DNA from: Mariniphaga sp041687215
Lineage (GTDB): Bacteria > Bacteroidota > Bacteroidia > Bacteroidales > Prolixibacteraceae
Assembly: GCF_041687215.1 (NCBI RefSeq)
Contig: NZ_JAWLCI010000007.1
Span: 43,564-107,563, forward strand
Direction of reading: 5' to 3'
Length of the DNA: 64,000 nt
The position numbers and the translations under genes are program-made. Below the pieces are notes generated by a model. That model searched no databases. It was not told where the DNA came from and worked only from the letters and a program-made list of their open reading frames with translations. Shown here in pieces: positions 53,067 through 61,355 of the stretch. Each line of letters begins with the position of its first letter. The stretch's first letter is position 1.

Positions 53067-55262
53067 TTATTTCAACTGCTCCTTCAAAAAGTTGGTCATT
53101 CTGGTGTACAAATGCATAGTTGTATTTCCGCCGCGAATGCCGTGGTTGCGGTTGGTGTAAATGGCCATGTCGAACTGAACTCCTTCCTGCACCAGTTTTT
53201 CGGTAAACTCGTATGTATTTTGAGCATGTACATTGTCATCGGCTGAGCCGTGCGCAATCAGCAACCTGCCTTTGATGTCGCCGGCATGGGTGAGTGGCGA
53301 GTTGTCGTCGTAGCCGTCAGGGTTTTCGCGTGGGGTACGCATAAAACGCTCAGTGTAAATAGTGTCGTAAAACCGCCAGTTGGTGACCGGCGCCACAGCA
53401 ATTCCGGCTTTAAACAGTTCGCCTCCCTTTTCCATAGCCAGCAGCGTCATAAAACCGCCGTAACTCCAGCCGAAAATGGCGATGTTTCCTGCATTCACGT
53501 AGGGCAACGAACCGAGGTATTTAGCGGTTTCCACCATGTCGTCCGATTCATACTTTCCTAAATTCAGATAAGTCACTTTGCGGAAATCCTCGCCACGGGC
53601 TGCGGTGCCGCGTGGGTCAACCGAAATCACAAGAAAGCCTTCCTGCGCCAGGTAATCGTTCCAGGAAACTCCCCTCCATGAATCAGTCACACTTTGCGAA
53701 TTGGGCCCGCTGTACTGAGTAATCAGCACTGGGTATTTTTTCCCCTGGTCGAATCCAACTGGTTTAATCATGTAACCATTCAGTTCAACGCCTTCCGAAG
53801 TGGTGAACGTAAAAAACTCTTTTTGCGGAAGCCTGTAATTCTGGAGTTTGTTTTTCAATACGGTATTGTCCTGAAGCGTGCGAATAAGCCTGTTTCTGCG
53901 GTCGTGCAGGGTAATCAGCGATGGAGTCTGGCTGTTGCTGTATGTATTCACGTAGTAATTGAAGTTTTTACTGAAATCGGCACTGTTTGTCCCGGGCAGC
54001 GTTGAAACTTTTCCTTGCTTTTTCCCGTCTTCGCTGGTGAAATACACTTCGCGACGAAGCGGCGATTCGGCAGCCGCCTGGTAATAAAACACTTTTTGCG
54101 ACGGGTCGTATCCATAAAACCGGGTTACATCAAATTCGCCTTTTGTGAGCTGTCCCTGCTCAAATCCGAGCCGGTCATACAAGTAAAGCTGCGACCAGCC
54201 GCTGCGTTCGCTTTTTACAATAAACCGGCCGTCTTCGAGATAGGTAAATGCATCTAGGAAATCTTCGTCGATGTACCGTTCATTTTTTTCGGTATAAATG
54301 GGTCGGGTTTCGCCGGTAAACGGATTGGCATACAAAATATCGAGTTGGTTTTGCCGGCGGTTCATGCTCATCACCACTAGGTCTTTGGAGTCGGGCGTCC
54401 AGTTCAACCGGGGAATGTAAATGTCGGTGTTGTCGCCAATCTGCACGTCGATAATTAACCTCGAATGCAATTCGTAGCTTTTCACTGAAACCGTAGAATT
54501 GGTTTCTCCGGCTTTCGGATATTTGAATGTCTCCTGGCCAGGATATAGTTTGTTCTCTTCGATGGTTGGATTCACGCCTGCATACATAGTCATGCTGAAT
54601 TCCGGTACTTCGGTTTCATCGAACCGGATAAATGCCAGAAATTTACTGTCGGGCGACCACCAGAAAGCCTTGTTGAAGCCGAATTCTTCCTCGTAAACCC
54701 AGTCGGGGGCACCATTTATAATTTCATTCTTTTTGCCGTCGTATGTAATCTGACTTTCACTGCCAAATTTTAAGTTTTTTATGAACAGATTGTTGTCGCG
54801 CACAAAAGCCACGCGGTCGCCGTCGGGCGAAAAAGTGGCCAGTTGCTGTGTCCCTTTTTCCGAAAGGGCAGAAAGTTCCTCGGTTACCGAATTCCAGATG
54901 TAATATTGCGCCGTATAAGAGTGCCGGTAAATTTGCTTTTTGTCGGTAGTCAGCAAAATCTTTGTTTCATCTTCGCTGAATTCGTACTCAGAAAAGGACG
55001 AGATGGGCGCCCGGTCGATTTTTTCCAGATCGAACAGTATTTCTACTATTTCGCCGGTTCTGTAACTGTTTTTTGCAATTTTTGTGCGGCCTTCCTGAGT
55101 GGTGTAATGTTCGCCATCGTTCATGGAACGCAATCCCCTGACCGATTCAGCCCGAAAGGTGTTGTTTGTGAAAATATCTTCCAGCGTGATTTGCTGGCCG
55201 GTTTGTGCCTGCAGGGTAAAAATTAAAAGCGCTGCCAGTAGTGTCAATCCAACTCGTTTCAT
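53067..55262 (-). CDS. Dipeptidyl peptidase IV-type S9 peptidase
   Basis: A 731-residue exported serine peptidase (signal peptide ending FTLQAQ). The N-terminal propeller contains WVYEEEFGFNKAFWWSPD with the double Glu that anchors the substrate amino terminus in DPP-IV. The alpha/beta hydrolase domain has the nucleophile in FGWSYGGFM, the Asp in HGSADDNVHAQNT and the His in NRNHGIRGG. It releases dipeptides, usually Xaa-Pro, from peptides in the periplasm. It fits a protein-degrading lifestyle together with the M6 and M20 enzymes, though they are not linked in an operon. Confidence 0.93.
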   Translation of the reverse strand: MKRVGLTLLAALLIFTLQAQTGQQITLEDIFTNNTFRAESVRGLRSMNDGEHYTTQEGRTKIAKNSYRTGEIVEILFDLEKIDRAPISSFSEYEFSEDETKILLTTDKKQIYRHSYTAQYYIWNSVTEELSALSEKGTQQLATFSPDGDRVAFVRDNNLFIKNLKFGSESQITYDGKKNEIINGAPDWVYEEEFGFNKAFWWSPDSKFLAFIRFDETEVPEFSMTMYAGVNPTIEENKLYPGQETFKYPKAGETNSTVSVKSYELHSRLIIDVQIGDNTDIYIPRLNWTPDSKDLVVMSMNRRQNQLDILYANPFTGETRPIYTEKNERYIDEDFLDAFTYLEDGRFIVKSERSGWSQLYLYDRLGFEQGQLTKGEFDVTRFYGYDPSQKVFYYQAAAESPLRREVYFTSEDGKKQGKVSTLPGTNSADFSKNFNYYVNTYSNSQTPSLITLHDRRNRLIRTLQDNTVLKNKLQNYRLPQKEFFTFTTSEGVELNGYMIKPVGFDQGKKYPVLITQYSGPNSQSVTDSWRGVSWNDYLAQEGFLVISVDPRGTAARGEDFRKVTYLNLGKYESDDMVETAKYLGSLPYVNAGNIAIFGWSYGGFMTLLAMEKGGELFKAGIAVAPVTNWRFYDTIYTERFMRTPRENPDGYDDNSPLTHAGDIKGRLLIAHGSADDNVHAQNTYEFTEKLVQEGVQFDMAIYTNRNHGIRGGNTTMHLYTRMTNFLKEQLK

Positions 55263-55366
55263 ACTTCTGTTTTTGAACTTTTATCTAAATTTTAAAATCA
55301 TTAATTTTCATAAACGTTTGCAGAGAAGTGTTCCATTAGGATGAATCTTAAATCCCCCTCTAAACC

Positions 55367-55388
55367 TCCCCCTTTTTGCAAAGGGGGA
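55367..55388. repeat. CCCCCTTT-AAAGGGGG hairpin in an intergenic element
   Basis: TCCCCCTTT (55367-55375) pairs with AAAGGGGGA (55380-55388) around a 4-base loop, preceded by a CCCCC-rich sequence. It resembles short intergenic repeats scattered in Bacteroidota genomes (recollection). No strong T tract, so terminator function is uncertain. Confidence 0.5.
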
Positions 55389-55479
55389 CTCATTCTGAAC
55401 AACTGTTGCGAGGTTATCAAATCCTCACTCAAAAGCTCAAAAATAGTCAGAATTTAATTTTTACGGAAATGAAACAGCA

Positions 55480-56820
55480 CTAAACCAATTCTTCCACTTT
55501 TACCAGTTCCCCTTCCAGCGAAAAATCGGATGCGGACGTGATTTTGACATCTGCAAATTTTCCGGTTAAATCCTCGTTTTCAGCAGGGAAGCGGACAATC
55601 AGTTTTCCTTCGGTTAATGCCGAAAGGAATCCTTCTTTTCGGTCTTCGCCCCGAACCAGCACGCGTACTGTTTTTCCCAAAAGGTTGTGGTTGTAAATGC
55701 GGTTGTGTTTACGCAATTCTTCGGTCAGTTCGTGGAGCCGGCGCTTTTTTTCTTCCAGTGGCACGTCGTCTTCCCAACGGTGACTGGTAGCCCCGGGGCG
55801 CGGGGAATACATGGCCGTGTAAGCCATGTTGAATTGAAACTCTTCCATGGCTTTCCTGGAATTTTCAAACTGCTCTTTGGTTTCGCCTGTAAATCCCACA
55901 ATAATATCGGTAAACAAGGTGGCTTCGGGCAAAATACGGCGGATAGAATGTACAATCTGTCGGTATTTTTCCATGTTGTGTTTACGGTTCATGCGAATGA
56001 GTACCTTGTCGTCGCCGCTTTGCATGGGCAGGTGAATTTGTTTGGCCAGCACCGGGTATTGCGAAATGACCTCAATCACTTCGTCGGTCATGTCGCGGGG
56101 GTGAGGCGAGGTAAAGTAAACCCAAAACTCCTTATTCATGCGGTTGCCCAGTTCTCCAACTTCCCGTAACAATTCAGAAAAAGTGATTTCTTCCCCTTTT
56201 TTGTCGAGACCGTAGGAGTTAACGTTCTGCCCGAGTAACGTGATGGATTTGTAACCTTGCGAAACCAGCAGCGCCACTTCGGCCAGAATATCTTTCGACG
56301 GGCGGCTCACCTCACGGCCACGGGTAAACGGCACGGCACAGAAACTGCAAAATTTGTCGCAGCCGTTCTGTATAGGAATGAAGGCTTCAAAATCCGACTG
56401 GTACGAGGGTTTTACATTCCAGAACTCTTCGATGTTTTCGTTGTGCGGGTCGATTCCGGCTTTAAGATGGACTGGTGTTGTGACGCCATACCGGCTAATC
56501 ATTTCGGGCAGCTTGGGTAAATCTTTCATCTGAAAGGTAATGTCGAAAAGTTTCAGAAATTTCTCGTGGTCGTCCGGAAGAATGCACCCTGAAATGAAAG
56601 TAATAAGGTTTTTATGGTTTTTCCACTTGTTCCATTTGTAGATGCGTGAATAAACTTTGTCGATGGCTTTTTGCCGCACCGAGCAGGCCAGAATGCCAAT
56701 CATACCGGCTTCTTCCTCGTTGTCGGTCCACGTGTAACCGGCTTTGTCGAGCACTGAAATCACCCGTTCGCTGTCGGAGAGGTTCATCTGGCATCCCAAT
56801 GTGATTAAATGGTATTTCAT
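55480..56820 (-). CDS. miaB: MiaB-type radical SAM methylthiotransferase
   Basis: About 446 residues from MKYHLITLGCQMN; an upstream extension to 56886 is unlikely. The three domains are visible: the UPF0004 domain with cysteines in TLGCQMNLS, ILACSVRQ and ISGCILP, the radical SAM motif CDKFCSFCAVPFTRGREVSR, and a C-terminal TRAM domain (GKTVRVLVRGEDRKEG). MiaB adds a methylthio group to i6A37 of tRNA. The MiaB/RimO/MtaB subtypes are close, and this protein has CSVRQKA in place of CSVREKA, so the subtype is less sure than the family. It starts four bases after the FNR-like reductase gene ends, and that reductase could supply electrons. Confidence 0.8.
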   Translation of the reverse strand: MKYHLITLGCQMNLSDSERVISVLDKAGYTWTDNEEEAGMIGILACSVRQKAIDKVYSRIYKWNKWKNHKNLITFISGCILPDDHEKFLKLFDITFQMKDLPKLPEMISRYGVTTPVHLKAGIDPHNENIEEFWNVKPSYQSDFEAFIPIQNGCDKFCSFCAVPFTRGREVSRPSKDILAEVALLVSQGYKSITLLGQNVNSYGLDKKGEEITFSELLREVGELGNRMNKEFWVYFTSPHPRDMTDEVIEVISQYPVLAKQIHLPMQSGDDKVLIRMNRKHNMEKYRQIVHSIRRILPEATLFTDIIVGFTGETKEQFENSRKAMEEFQFNMAYTAMYSPRPGATSHRWEDDVPLEEKKRRLHELTEELRKHNRIYNHNLLGKTVRVLVRGEDRKEGFLSALTEGKLIVRFPAENEDLTGKFADVKITSASDFSLEGELVKVEELV

Positions 56821-56824
56821 CTTT

Positions 56825-57469
56825 CTAAAAATAAACTTCAGTATAAATATTTTGCACCGGAATTCCTTTGCCGGTGAGTATATCAAAGGCTTCGTGAATC
56901 ATTTCACTGTTGCCGCACAAAAAGCATTGGGTGTCTGAATCCAATTTTTGTGTAAATAAATAATCGGTCACTCTGCCATTAAAATTACCGGTGTTGTCTC
57001 CTGTGGTGCACAGTGTAACTTTCTCGTTGCCGAAGTGGATGTGTTCGTAGGCTTCCTCGCCGAAACGTACTCCGTGAACCAACTTGTAATCGAGTTCAGG
57101 ATACGTTTTTACGAAACTGTGAAACGGACTGATTCCGGTGCCGGTGGCTACAAACAGGAATTTTTGCGTGGGAAACATGGTGGGCTGAAAACGGAAAAAT
57201 CCAAACGGACCATCCACTTCCAACTCATCACCAGGAAGCATTTTTTTTAGCCTCGGGGAAACTTTTCCATCGTTCACTTCACGGACCATAACTTCCAGAA
57301 AATCGTCCTGTTCGCCGCTGTACACCGAATATTCACGTTGTTCGATGGTTCCTGGGCGCCGCAAAATCACAAACTGCCCGGTTTGAAACGGTAATCCATT
57401 ACGTTCCATTTGCAAAACGAATGTGAATTCTGTGAGATACCTCACTCCGGTTATGATATGTTTTTTCAA
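56825..57469 (-). CDS. FNR-like FAD-binding oxidoreductase
   Basis: A 214-residue single-chain reductase of the ferredoxin-NADP reductase superfamily. QREYSVYSG is the FAD-binding RxYS motif, FLFVATGTGISPFHSF the pyridine nucleotide site, and CFLCGNSEMIHEAFDIL the C-terminal NAD(P) region. No iron-sulphur domain is present, so an external acceptor is needed. It is directly upstream of the methylthiotransferase gene in an apparent two-gene operon, which suggests electron supply to the Fe-S enzyme, an inference from context. Confidence 0.85.
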   Translation of the reverse strand: MKKHIITGVRYLTEFTFVLQMERNGLPFQTGQFVILRRPGTIEQREYSVYSGEQDDFLEVMVREVNDGKVSPRLKKMLPGDELEVDGPFGFFRFQPTMFPTQKFLFVATGTGISPFHSFVKTYPELDYKLVHGVRFGEEAYEHIHFGNEKVTLCTTGDNTGNFNGRVTDYLFTQKLDSDTQCFLCGNSEMIHEAFDILTGKGIPVQNIYTEVYF

Positions 57470-57583
57470 CTTTCCTGTTTTTGTTTTCTGATACAGGAGG
57501 ACAAAAATACAAAAATATCCTTTATGGGATTTAAAAGGTTGAGAGATGAAAGTGTTTGCATAGAGAATAATCTTGACATTTTA

Positions 57584-57591
57584 TATCTTTG
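57584..57591 (+). promoter_or_regulatory. Candidate -7 box of hicBA
   Basis: TATCTTTG matches TAnnTTTG and lies 35 bases before the hicB ATG. A properly spaced -33 box is not evident. Confidence 0.4.
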
Positions 57592-57626
57592 AAGTTGGAA
57601 TTCCAGATATAAAAAAATTTACCACT

Positions 57627-57860
57627 ATGAAACAATTAACTTACAGGTTGCATTTAACTCCGGAACAGGAAGGTGGATATACAGTCATTGTTCCGGCACT
57701 TCCGGGTTGTATTACCTGGGGAGAAAATATTGACCATGCCATTGAAATGGCTAAAGAGGCCATCGAAATTTATATAGAAAGTATGGTTGCGAATAACGAA
57801 ACAGTGCCAGATGAATCCAAAACGCTTGAATATACATTAACTCTTAATACGGCGGTATGA
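57627..57860 (+). CDS. hicB: HicB-family antitoxin
   Basis: A 77-residue protein from the ATG at 57627 (MKQLTYRLHLTPEQEGGYTV). An upstream frame to 57573 lacks family similarity. The partial RNase H-like HicB fold is shown by YTVIVPALPGCITWGENIDHAIEMAKEAIEIYIE. It lacks a C-terminal DNA-binding extension. It neutralises HicA; TGA overlaps the hicA ATG (57857-57860), giving translational coupling, with antitoxin first. Confidence 0.92.
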   Translation: MKQLTYRLHLTPEQEGGYTVIVPALPGCITWGENIDHAIEMAKEAIEIYIESMVANNETVPDESKTLEYTLTLNTAV

Positions 57861-58072
57861 GCATTACCCCATCATTAACACCAAAAAAGCTGGTGAAACT
57901 GCTTGCAAAAAAGGGGTTTGTTTTGGATCGTGTCAAGGGAAGTCATCAGGTTTGGTTGAATGACAACGAAAATAAAAGGGTTGTTGTTCCCATGCATAAA
58001 AAGGATTTACCAGCAGGTACTTTGTATGCAATCTTAAAGCAGGTTGGAATTGACAAGAAAGAAATTAGATAA
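57857..58072 (+). CDS. hicA: HicA-family mRNA interferase toxin
   Basis: A 71-residue double-stranded-RNA-binding-fold toxin. KLVKLLAKKGFVLDRVKGSHQVWLND contains the catalytic His, followed by RVVVPMHKKDLPAGTLYAILKQVGI. HicA cleaves mRNA and arrests growth when free of HicB. All family residues look present, so the pair is probably active. A terminator follows. Confidence 0.93.
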   Translation: MSITPSLTPKKLVKLLAKKGFVLDRVKGSHQVWLNDNENKRVVVPMHKKDLPAGTLYAILKQVGIDKKEIR

Positions 58073-58093
58073 TCCGAATATTTTTAATAGAGC

Positions 58094-58123
58094 AAAAAAG
58101 GGAACCCTTCAGATTCCCTTTTA
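58094..58123. terminator. Bidirectional terminator between hicA and tnaA
   Basis: AAAAGGGAA (58096-58104) and TTCCCTTTT (58114-58122) form a 9-bp stem with A and T runs outside it, between converging genes. Confidence 0.75.
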
Positions 58124-58184
58124 TTGTGTTATATGGTCGATTCTCTCGTCTCTCTGTACTAAAATCTCAATACTTTGTATTCAA

Positions 58185-59645
58185 TTACAACGACTCCCCA
58201 AAATCTGCCCTGAATTTGGCCATCAGTTTTTCGGGCCAGTCGGTTTTGGCTTTCAGGCGTCCCATGAAGAAGCGCAGCAGCGGCGGTTCTTCCACCCATT
58301 CCAGTCCGCCCACCAGTTCGCGGTTGTCGTAAAGCCATTTCACACGGTCAACCACAAACATGGTCTGTGAAAGCGTAAACACACGGCGCGGAAAAGCCAG
58401 GCGCAGTAGTTCCACGTCGGCCAGAATGTCGTCGCCGTTTTCGTCGCGAACACTGGAAATAGTTCCGCGTTCCATTCCGCGAATGCCTGAAATAATAAAC
58501 AGTGCAGAAGCCAGCGCTCCTGCCGGGTATTCCTGCTGCGGAACGTGTGATAAAAATCCTTTGGCATCAATGTGGCAGCCAAGCGCTCCCGGTGGGGTAA
58601 TGACCGGAATTCCGACAGCATCGAGTTGATTTACTGCGTATTCAATAAACGAAGGCGATTGACTAATAACAGTTTCATCGCAGGTTTCGATAATTCCCAC
58701 TGCCATCGCTTCAATTTCGCGAACCGACATACCCCCGTAAGTGAGGAATCCTTCATATAGCACCAGTAAATCACGCATTTTCATGTACAAGTCTTTACTG
58801 TCGGTTACAATTCCGCCACCACGGGTAGAACTTACCTTACGGCTCGAGAAATAAATTAAATCAGCATAACTGCACATTTCAAGCAAAATGTCTTTTATTT
58901 CGGTATTTTTAAATTCTTCTTCACGTTGTTTGATGAAATATGCATTTTCGCCAATCAAACTGGCGTCGAGCACCATCATGGTTCCGTTTTCTTCGCAAAT
59001 CTTTTTCACATCGCGCATGTTTTGCATGGAGAACGGCTGTCCGCCAATCAGGTTAGTAGAAGCTTCCATGCGCACAAATGCAACTTTTTCCTTTCCGTAT
59101 TCTTTATAAACTGCTTTCAGTTTATCAATATCGATGTTTCCTTTAAATGGTTTGTTGCTTTTAATTTCCAGTGCATCATCGGCATAAATTTCCAACACTT
59201 TTCCACCGTTCAGTTCCATGTGCTCTTTGGTGGTGGTAAAGTGGTAGTTCATGGGAATCACATCCCCTTTTTTGATGAAAACCTGTGAAACAATGTTTTC
59301 GGCTGCGCGGCCCTGGTGAACCGGCAAAACATAGTGTTTTCCAAATACATCACGCAGGGCCTTTTCCATGCGGTAAAAACTTTGCGAACCGGCATAGGCG
59401 TCGTCGGCCTGAAGCATAGACGAAACCTGGTTGTCGCTCATGGCATTGGTGCCCGAGTCGGTGAGCATGTCCAGGAAAATGTCTTTCGTATTCAGCAGGA
59501 ATGTATTGAACCCTGCTTCTTCCATTGCGGCTTTTCGTTCTTCAATCGGTTTAAGGAAAAGTTTTTGTACGATACGCACCTTGTGCAGTTCCACCGGAAT
59601 CTGTTCGCCACTGTAAAATTTGATGGCATTGTTCTGATCTGTCAT
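58185..59645 (-). CDS. tnaA: Tryptophanase-type beta-eliminating lyase
   Basis: A 486-residue PLP enzyme from MTDQNNAIKF. The longer frame to 59684 was rejected. Tryptophanase and tyrosine phenol-lyase split the side chain from Trp or Tyr to give pyruvate and ammonia plus indole or phenol. LPVHQGRAAENIV, ASTNLIGGQPFSMQNM, MVLDASLIGENAYFI and the PLP-lysine region FSSRKVSSTRGGGIV are visible. The lysine region differs from the E. coli SAKKD form but is what I recall for Bacteroidota. Trp versus Tyr preference cannot be settled. TATTTTTG on the minus strand at 59682-59689 is a candidate -7 box. Confidence 0.85.
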   Translation of the reverse strand: MTDQNNAIKFYSGEQIPVELHKVRIVQKLFLKPIEERKAAMEEAGFNTFLLNTKDIFLDMLTDSGTNAMSDNQVSSMLQADDAYAGSQSFYRMEKALRDVFGKHYVLPVHQGRAAENIVSQVFIKKGDVIPMNYHFTTTKEHMELNGGKVLEIYADDALEIKSNKPFKGNIDIDKLKAVYKEYGKEKVAFVRMEASTNLIGGQPFSMQNMRDVKKICEENGTMMVLDASLIGENAYFIKQREEEFKNTEIKDILLEMCSYADLIYFSSRKVSSTRGGGIVTDSKDLYMKMRDLLVLYEGFLTYGGMSVREIEAMAVGIIETCDETVISQSPSFIEYAVNQLDAVGIPVITPPGALGCHIDAKGFLSHVPQQEYPAGALASALFIISGIRGMERGTISSVRDENGDDILADVELLRLAFPRRVFTLSQTMFVVDRVKWLYDNRELVGGLEWVEEPPLLRFFMGRLKAKTDWPEKLMAKFRADFGESL

Positions 59646-59786
59646 TTTTATCTGTTTTGAAATTTCGATTTGTAAAATTTCCAAAAATAATTTCTTTAAA
59701 TTGAAATCAGCTATAAATTAGCTGTTTGTTTTCGTTTAAACTGAAATTTATAATAAGTTAAAATAACGACAACGGGGTTCATGTTT

Positions 59787-60248
59787 TCATGAATAGATAA
59801 GCTCCAGGATTTTCTCCAGCCACCGGGCGTCCACTTCGTCAAATGCAGCTTTCTCTTTACTGTCCACATCCAAAACGCCAATGATTTCACCTTCGCGGTT
59901 TTTTAGCGGCACCACAATTTCGGAGTTGGAACGCGAATCGCAGGCAATGTGTCCGGGAAACTGGTGCACATCTTCTACCACTACCGATTCTTTTTTATTG
60001 AAAGCCGCCCAGCAAACGCCTTTGTTTTTTTCAAGAACCTGGCAAGCCACCGGTCCCTGGTACATATTTACGGTCATCGCCCCGTTTTCGAGAAGGTAAA
60101 ATCCCGTCCAGAAAAAGGTGTCCATTTTATGGTGTAAAACGGCAATAATGGTGGCCATCCGTGCTGACGGGCTGTTGCTTTTTTTTACCAATTCGCTCAA
60201 CTGGTTGTATATTCGGGAATACCGGCCATCTTTTTTGTTTTTTTCCAT
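59787..60248 (-). CDS. msrC: Free methionine-(R)-sulfoxide reductase (GAF domain)
   Basis: A 153-residue single GAF-domain protein. The three redox cysteines of fRMsr are all in place: ACQVLEKNKGVC and GHIACDSRSNSEIVVPL. TFFWTGFYLL and IGVLDVDS complete the family pattern. It reduces free methionine R-sulfoxide using thioredoxin, part of oxidative damage repair in the cytoplasm. Confidence 0.93.
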   Translation of the reverse strand: MEKNKKDGRYSRIYNQLSELVKKSNSPSARMATIIAVLHHKMDTFFWTGFYLLENGAMTVNMYQGPVACQVLEKNKGVCWAAFNKKESVVVEDVHQFPGHIACDSRSNSEIVVPLKNREGEIIGVLDVDSKEKAAFDEVDARWLEKILELIYS

Positions 60249-60318
60249 GGATAAACATTTTAATTCAAACTGCGAAAAAACAAAAAATGTTTAATTTAGA
60301 TGACTAAAAACTGTAATT

Positions 60319-60687
60319 ATGCAACGAATTGTTACCGACCACAACGAAAAAACCTGGGGAATGCTGACCCACCTTCTTGCTTTGTCTGTTTTTGTGGGAA
60401 TTCCTTTCGGGAATGTTATCGGCCCGCTCATTGTTTACCTCATTAAAAAGGACGAATACGAATTTGTTGCCGAACAGGGCAGGGAAGTGCTGAACTTCCA
60501 GATTACCTGGTCGCTGATTTTAATTATTTCCACGATACTGATAGTGATTGGAATTGGTGTTTTAATGCTGATTGCCTTTGGCATTGCCTGGCTGGTGCTG
60601 GTTATTCTGGGAACCGTTGCTGCCAGCAACGGCACACTTTACAAATATCCGTTTACTATTGAATTTTTTGGACGGCAAAATTTTTAA
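60319..60687 (+). CDS. DUF4870 membrane protein
   Basis: A 122-residue protein with three hydrophobic segments. KTWGMLTHLLALSVFVGIPF, GPLIVYLIKKDEYEFVAEQGREVLNFQITW and the C-terminal AASNGTLYKYPFTIEFF are the DUF4870 signature. The function is unknown. It is divergent from msrC and stands alone. Confidence 0.9.
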   Translation: MQRIVTDHNEKTWGMLTHLLALSVFVGIPFGNVIGPLIVYLIKKDEYEFVAEQGREVLNFQITWSLILIISTILIVIGIGVLMLIAFGIAWLVLVILGTVAASNGTLYKYPFTIEFFGRQNF

Positions 60688-60775
60688 GTTAGTAGAAAAT
60701 TATTTTTTTCCTCTTATTCTGTCTTTCACATTTTTCGATTTCGATTAAAATGAAAAACAGTAAAAACCTGAATAT

Positions 60776-61066
60776 TTATTCGGAAAGAAGTCTGGATTTA
60801 ACAACCTCCCAGCTTTCCCCTTCCAATGGATTATTTCGTGCGTATTGATAGCGTGCTTCCAATTCTTCTTCTATATTTTCAGGTAATTCCGCTATTTCTT
60901 CGTCAGTCAATTCTTCCAAACAAAGCCGGATAACATCCTGAAGTTTTTCATGAAGTTCATCCATGTTGTCAGCCTGAGCATGCGCTCCTGGTAATCCGGG
61001 AACAATTCCAATATACTGGCGAACTTCTTCGTCCCAAATAATTTCTGCTGCAAAGTTGTAAACCAT
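60776..61066 (-). CDS. Solitary HicB-like antitoxin-family protein
   Basis: A 96-residue protein from MVYNFAAEIIWDEEV. A longer frame reaching 61174 runs into the palindromic element and is unlikely to be real. The core YIGIVPGLPGAHAQADNMDELHEKLQDVIRLCLEEL is HicB-like. It has an acidic middle and ends EGESWEVVKSRLLSE, like small addiction-module components. No hicA is adjacent. A complete hicBA pair lies ~3 kb away. Confidence 0.75.
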   Translation of the reverse strand: MVYNFAAEIIWDEEVRQYIGIVPGLPGAHAQADNMDELHEKLQDVIRLCLEELTDEEIAELPENIEEELEARYQYARNNPLEGESWEVVKSRLLSE

Positions 61067-61112
61067 AGTACCTTTTTTGCAAAAATACTTTAAAACTGCT
61101 AAAAACTGAAAA

Positions 61113-61248
61113 TTGCCGTTGCGCTTTAGCCAACGGATTACAGAATCCATCAAAAAAACAGGCTTTAGCCGCATACTTAATTATGTGGCTAAAGCCTGTT
61201 TTTACTTCAATATAATTACTTTACCCGTTGGCTGAAGCGCAACGGCAA
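61113..61248. mobile_element. Nested palindromic element (REPIN/MITE-like), 136 bases
   Basis: Outer arms of 24 bases at 61113-61136 and 61225-61248 are inverted copies with one mismatch (a G-T pair in RNA). Inside, a perfect 17-bp inverted repeat lies at 61154-61170 and 61187-61203. Both inner and outer arms contain GCTTTAGCC. This layout is typical of REP-like elements mobilised by Y1 (RAYT) transposases, which I recall for similar sequences; no transposase is in the window. Confidence 0.75.
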
Positions 61249-61323
61249 AAATTGAAGGGATACAACCTGGAATTTGTCGTACGCTCTGCAAACCGCGCCA
61301 CCCCTCCATTCATATAATTTCCT

Positions 61324-61331
61324 TATTTTTG
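61324..61331 (+). promoter_or_regulatory. Candidate -7 box of hisS
   Basis: TATTTTTG matches TAnnTTTG and lies 25 bases before the hisS ATG. No clear -33 box at the usual distance. Confidence 0.45.
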
Positions 61332-61355
61332 CCCCCTGAATATAAAACACGAATA

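Noticed and set aside
61067..61174. Longer start for the solitary HicB-like protein
   Set aside because: The extra 36 codons run into the palindromic element and its flank and do not resemble HicB; the internal ATG at 61066 fits the family.
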